From Pseudomonadota bacterium (lineage in GTDB: Bacteria; Pseudomonadota; Alphaproteobacteria; Rhodospirillales; Rhodospirillaceae), in assembly GCA_023396465.1 (NCBI GenBank), contig JAEWWF010000414.1, forward strand, positions 1 through 9,088: a stretch of DNA of 9,088 nt, read 5' to 3'. Below are positions 7,568-9,088 of the stretch, in pieces. The notes beneath the pieces are model-generated. The model was not told the origin of the DNA and did not search any database. It saw only the letters and a program-made list of their open reading frames with translations. A program made the position numbers and the translations under genes. Each line of letters begins with the position of its first letter. Position 1 is the stretch's first letter.

Positions 7568-7737
7568 CGGCGGGACAGTTTACCAAGGGTTTAAGGCATA
7601 TTGTCTACATTGCACGCCTTTTGATCGCCTGCTCCGTCCTGGATTCGGCGAAGACTCCGGCAGCGGCGGCGCCGCCCCGAACCTCCAGGGCAGGTGCGAG
7701 TTTCCTCATCCCTCGTGTCCTGCGCTATCATGGAAGC

Positions 7738-8322
7738 ATGACGATTTTCTTCACCGCCGACACACACTTCGGCCATGGAGGCGCCTTGGGCCTGCTGGGT
7801 CGGCCGTTCGACTCGGTGGCTGCCATGAACGCCGCCATGATCTCCCGCTGGCAAGCCGCGGTGGGGCCGCAGGACGACGTATGGCACCTCGGTGATTTCG
7901 CACTCACCCTGAAGCCGACGGCGCGGGCGGAGATCCTGGCCGCCCTGCCCGGCCGCAAGCATCTGGTGGCGGGCAATAACGACGACCCCGATACCCTCGC
8001 CCTGCCGGACTGGACGAGCATCCAGACCTATGCCGAAGTGACGGTGGAGGGAACGGCGCTGGTGCTGTGCCATTACCCGTTCCGCACCTGGAACGGCAGC
8101 GGTCGCGGCGCGCTCAATCTGCACGGTCACAGCCACGGCCGGCTGGAGCCCCTGCCGCGACAAATGGATGTGGGGGTGGATGTGTTCGACTTCCGTCCGG
8201 TGACGCTGGCGGAAATCCGTGCCACCCTGCGCCTGCGCGCCCGAAAGTCCGCCGCCGGGCAAGAAAAACGGGGCGGCGTCCGGTCACGGACACGCCCCGT
8301 CCAGGCTGCCGACCCACCATAA
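7738..8322 (+). CDS. Calcineurin-like metallophosphoesterase
   Basis: This 194-residue cytosolic protein is a predicted dinuclear-metal phosphoesterase of unknown substrate. The metal ligands and catalytic motifs appear in the family order: D8 and H10 in ADTHFGH, D53 in HLGDF, N80 in AGNND, H112 in CHYPF, and GHSHG at 130-134. The third motif is GNND where many family members have GNHD, so the usual catalytic His is Asn. The ATG at 7738 opens on MTIFFTADTHFGH, the usual N-terminus of this group. Upstream there is no properly spaced ribosome site (GGAAG ends 1 nt before ATG), but TATCAT at 7726-7731 would place a transcript start at the ATG. The open frame extends back to a TTG at 7621 with unconvincing sequence. 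Residues about 168-194 are basic and low in complexity and overlap the terminator of the convergent gene, so this tail is probably not conserved. Confidence 0.88.
   Translation: MTIFFTADTHFGHGGALGLLGRPFDSVAAMNAAMISRWQAAVGPQDDVWHLGDFALTLKPTARAEILAALPGRKHLVAGNNDDPDTLALPDWTSIQTYAEVTVEGTALVLCHYPFRTWNGSGRGALNLHGHSHGRLEPLPRQMDVGVDVFDFRPVTLAEIRATLRLRARKSAAGQEKRGGVRSRTRPVQAADPP
8261..8300 (-). terminator. Intrinsic terminator of the zeta-subunit gene
   Basis: On the minus strand, ACGGGGCG (8300-8293) pairs with CGCCCCGT (8275-8268). An inner GTCCG/CGGAC stem (8291-8287 with 8282-8278) closes a 4-nt loop, with a small internal bulge of A against GC. The hairpin is followed directly by TTTTTCTT (8268-8261). 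It lies 43 nt after the stop of the convergent DUF1476 gene and inside the last codons of the phosphoesterase frame. On the plus strand no T-run follows, so it works only in the minus direction. Confidence 0.75.
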
Positions 8323-8342
8323 CGGTGGCGGCGTATCCCGAC

Positions 8343-8690
8343 TTAGGTCTTGTCAGACCCCGATTCGATTTCCGACATGATCTGGCGGCGAGCTTCGGCG
8401 TGGAACTTCTCGAGCTTGATGCGCAGGCGGCCTTCGGTGATATCCACCTCATGCTGCTGCAAATCACGGAAGACCTTGCGGATGACGTCGTCATCGCCCT
8501 TCTCTTCCAGGTCGGCCGCCACCACCGAACGGGCGTAGGCCTCGGCCCCGCCGCCGGCCATGCCCATGGCTTCGGCGGCCCACAGACCGAACAGCTTGTT
8601 CCGGCGGGCATCGATCTTGAACTCGAGTTCCTGATCCAGCCTGAACTTCGCCTCGAAACCCTTTTCCCGTTCGTTGAAGGCGTCGCTCAT
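8343..8690 (-). CDS. F1FO-ATPase zeta subunit / ATPase inhibitor (DUF1476)
   Basis: This 115-residue, charged, mostly helical cytosolic protein belongs to DUF1476. The family was identified in Paracoccus denitrificans as the zeta subunit, an inhibitor of F1 ATP hydrolysis that inserts its N-terminal segment at a catalytic interface. Recognisable features are the N-terminal NEREKGFEAKF (6-16), the core ARRNKLFGLWAAE (28-40), a Gly-rich turn MAGGGAEAYA (44-53), and DDDVIRKVFRDL (66-77). The ATG at 8690 is preceded by GAGGA about 10 nt upstream. The frame stays open to an ATG at 8798, but the 36 extra residues look non-coding and lack family similarity. No other ATP synthase genes are adjacent, and the gene stands alone with its own terminator at 8300-8261. 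Confidence 0.92.
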   Translation of the reverse strand: MSDAFNEREKGFEAKFRLDQELEFKIDARRNKLFGLWAAEAMGMAGGGAEAYARSVVAADLEEKGDDDVIRKVFRDLQQHEVDITEGRLRIKLEKFHAEARRQIMSEIESGSDKT

Positions 8691-8833
8691 GTTACGCAAA
8701 TCCTCAATGGCTGAACTATAGACGGAACGGCGGCGGCTCCGGCCTTGAGGGGACCGCGGCACCGGCAAAATGGGCGCCCCCTTATACAGCCTGCCCACCC
8801 CTCGGTGTACCTAATTTTTCGGATGCTGATCCC
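8691..8833. promoter_or_regulatory. Divergent intergenic region between the zeta-subunit gene and the NRDE gene
   Basis: 143 bp separating two divergent starts. It contains the zeta-gene ribosome site GAGGA and a minus-strand TATAGT at 8715-8720, which could be a -10 box giving a leader of about 18 nt, although no clear -35 is visible. On the plus side, TTATAC at 8782-8787 is a possible -10 for the NRDE gene, again without a convincing -35. The NRDE start has only a weak ribosome site (GGAT about 9 nt upstream). Confidence 0.3.
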
Positions 8834-9088
8834 ATGTGCTCCATCGTCATCCTACGCCGCCCCTCTGATATGTGGCCGGTGGTGGTCGCTGCCAACCGGG
8901 ACGAGATGCGGGACCGCCCGTGGCGCCCGCCGGCCCGCCACTGGCCCGACCGGCCGGAGGTGGTCGCCGGGCTGGACGAACTGGCCGGCGGCACCTGGCT
9001 CGGCCTCAACGACGCCGGCGTAGTGGCGGCGGTGCTGAACCGCGTCTCCACCCTCGGCCCGGCGCCGGGCAAGCGGTCACGCGGGGAA
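8834..9088 (+). CDS. NRDE/TANGO2-family protein (N-terminal 85 residues; 3' end outside window)
   Basis: The fragment begins MCSIVIL and contains the family-defining motif as VVVAANRDEMRDRP (16-29), followed by an A-G-x-D...GGTWLGLN segment (45-59) and VVAAVLNR (63-70). This pattern is typical of the NRDE (TANGO2, Ser/Thr-rich T10) family. Cys2 corresponds to the conserved second-position Cys, which resembles the N-terminal nucleophile of Ntn hydrolases; its biochemical role in bacteria is not settled. The start at 8834 is supported mainly by Cys2 directly after Met, because the ribosome site is weak. It is divergent from the zeta-subunit gene, so it is probably transcribed alone or with genes beyond the right edge. 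Confidence 0.88.
   Translation, partial: MCSIVILRRPSDMWPVVVAANRDEMRDRPWRPPARHWPDRPEVVAGLDELAGGTWLGLNDAGVVAAVLNRVSTLGPAPGKRSRGE

Larger units (their letters stand above)
7387..7737. promoter_or_regulatory. Divergent intergenic control region between the secretion operon and the metallophosphoesterase gene
   Basis: About 350 bp without a supportable gene. By hand count 7401-7620 is about 45% GC, far below the flanking genes. It contains the palindrome TAAAATTTTA (7409-7418), a direct repeat AAGTCAT at 7450-7456 and 7468-7474, each followed by AGAAC, and a direct repeat GAAATT at 7511-7516 and 7531-7536, exactly 20 bp apart. A G-free stretch on the plus strand spans about 7532-7567, and the near-palindrome ATTGTCTACATT lies around 7600-7611. 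The 7621-7737 part returns to high GC and holds the 12-bp palindrome GGCGGCGCCGCC (7665-7676). These could be regulator sites for the adhesin exporter; no known operator was recognised. Confidence 0.5.

Noticed and set aside
7621..7737. N-terminal extension of the phosphoesterase to a TTG at 7621
   Set aside because: No ribosome site, low-complexity Ala/Pro/Arg translation, and the phosphoesterase fold starts at residue 1 of the ATG at 7738.
8346..8359. Hairpin GGTCT-TGTC-AGACC as a plus-strand terminator for the phosphoesterase
   Set aside because: Only a 5-bp stem without a following T-run, and it lies in the last codons of the zeta-subunit gene.
8691..8798. N-terminal extension of the zeta subunit to an ATG at 8798
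   Set aside because: The first recognisable family residues begin at MSDAFNERE (8690), which has its own GAGGA site; the extension overlaps the promoter region.
1..9088. CRISPR arrays, tRNA or rRNA genes, insertion sequences and phage genes
   Set aside because: No regularly spaced identical repeats, no tRNA-like cloverleaf, no transposase or integrase frames and no terminal inverted repeats were seen.

Overview
The window is high-GC DNA (well above 60% in the genes). It most likely comes from an alphaproteobacterium, plausibly of the Rhodospirillales. The best taxonomic clue is a gene for the zeta subunit (DUF1476) of the F1FO-ATPase, a protein known from alphaproteobacteria. The genus-level placement is inference only.

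Left part, 1-7386, all on the minus strand: a four-gene type I secretion (T1SS) operon read from right to left. The order is an ABC half-transporter without an N-terminal accessory domain (7386-5635), a second ABC half-transporter with a degenerate C39-like N-terminal domain (5638-3407), an HlyD-family membrane fusion protein (3391-2003), and the N-terminal 638 residues of a large repeat-containing surface protein (1915 to beyond base 1). The first two genes overlap by ATGA, the next gap is 15 nt, and an 87-nt gap with a GC-rich hairpin separates the exporter genes from the cargo gene. No outer-membrane TolC-like gene is in view. The last gene is almost certainly the substrate, a giant Ig/cadherin-like repeat adhesin.

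The most unusual point is the ABC pair. Both have complete Walker A and B motifs, but the first-transcribed one has lost the Q-loop Gln (Ser) and the H-loop His (Leu), and the second has a signature motif reduced to LPSNL. In a heterodimer these defects fall in the same composite ATP site, leaving the other site mostly intact. This suggests an asymmetric heterodimeric adhesin exporter in place of the usual T1SS homodimer.

Middle, 7387-7737: a divergent intergenic region of about 350 bp. Its operon-side part (7401-7620) is only about 45% GC by hand count. It holds a perfect TATAAT on the minus strand, a 10-bp palindrome and several short direct repeats, and is the likely control region of the secretion operon.

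Right part, 7738-9088: ordinary housekeeping-type genes. They are a small calcineurin-like metallophosphoesterase (+), the convergent ATPase zeta subunit (-), whose intrinsic terminator lies inside the end of the phosphoesterase frame, and the start of an NRDE/TANGO2-family gene (+) running off the right edge.
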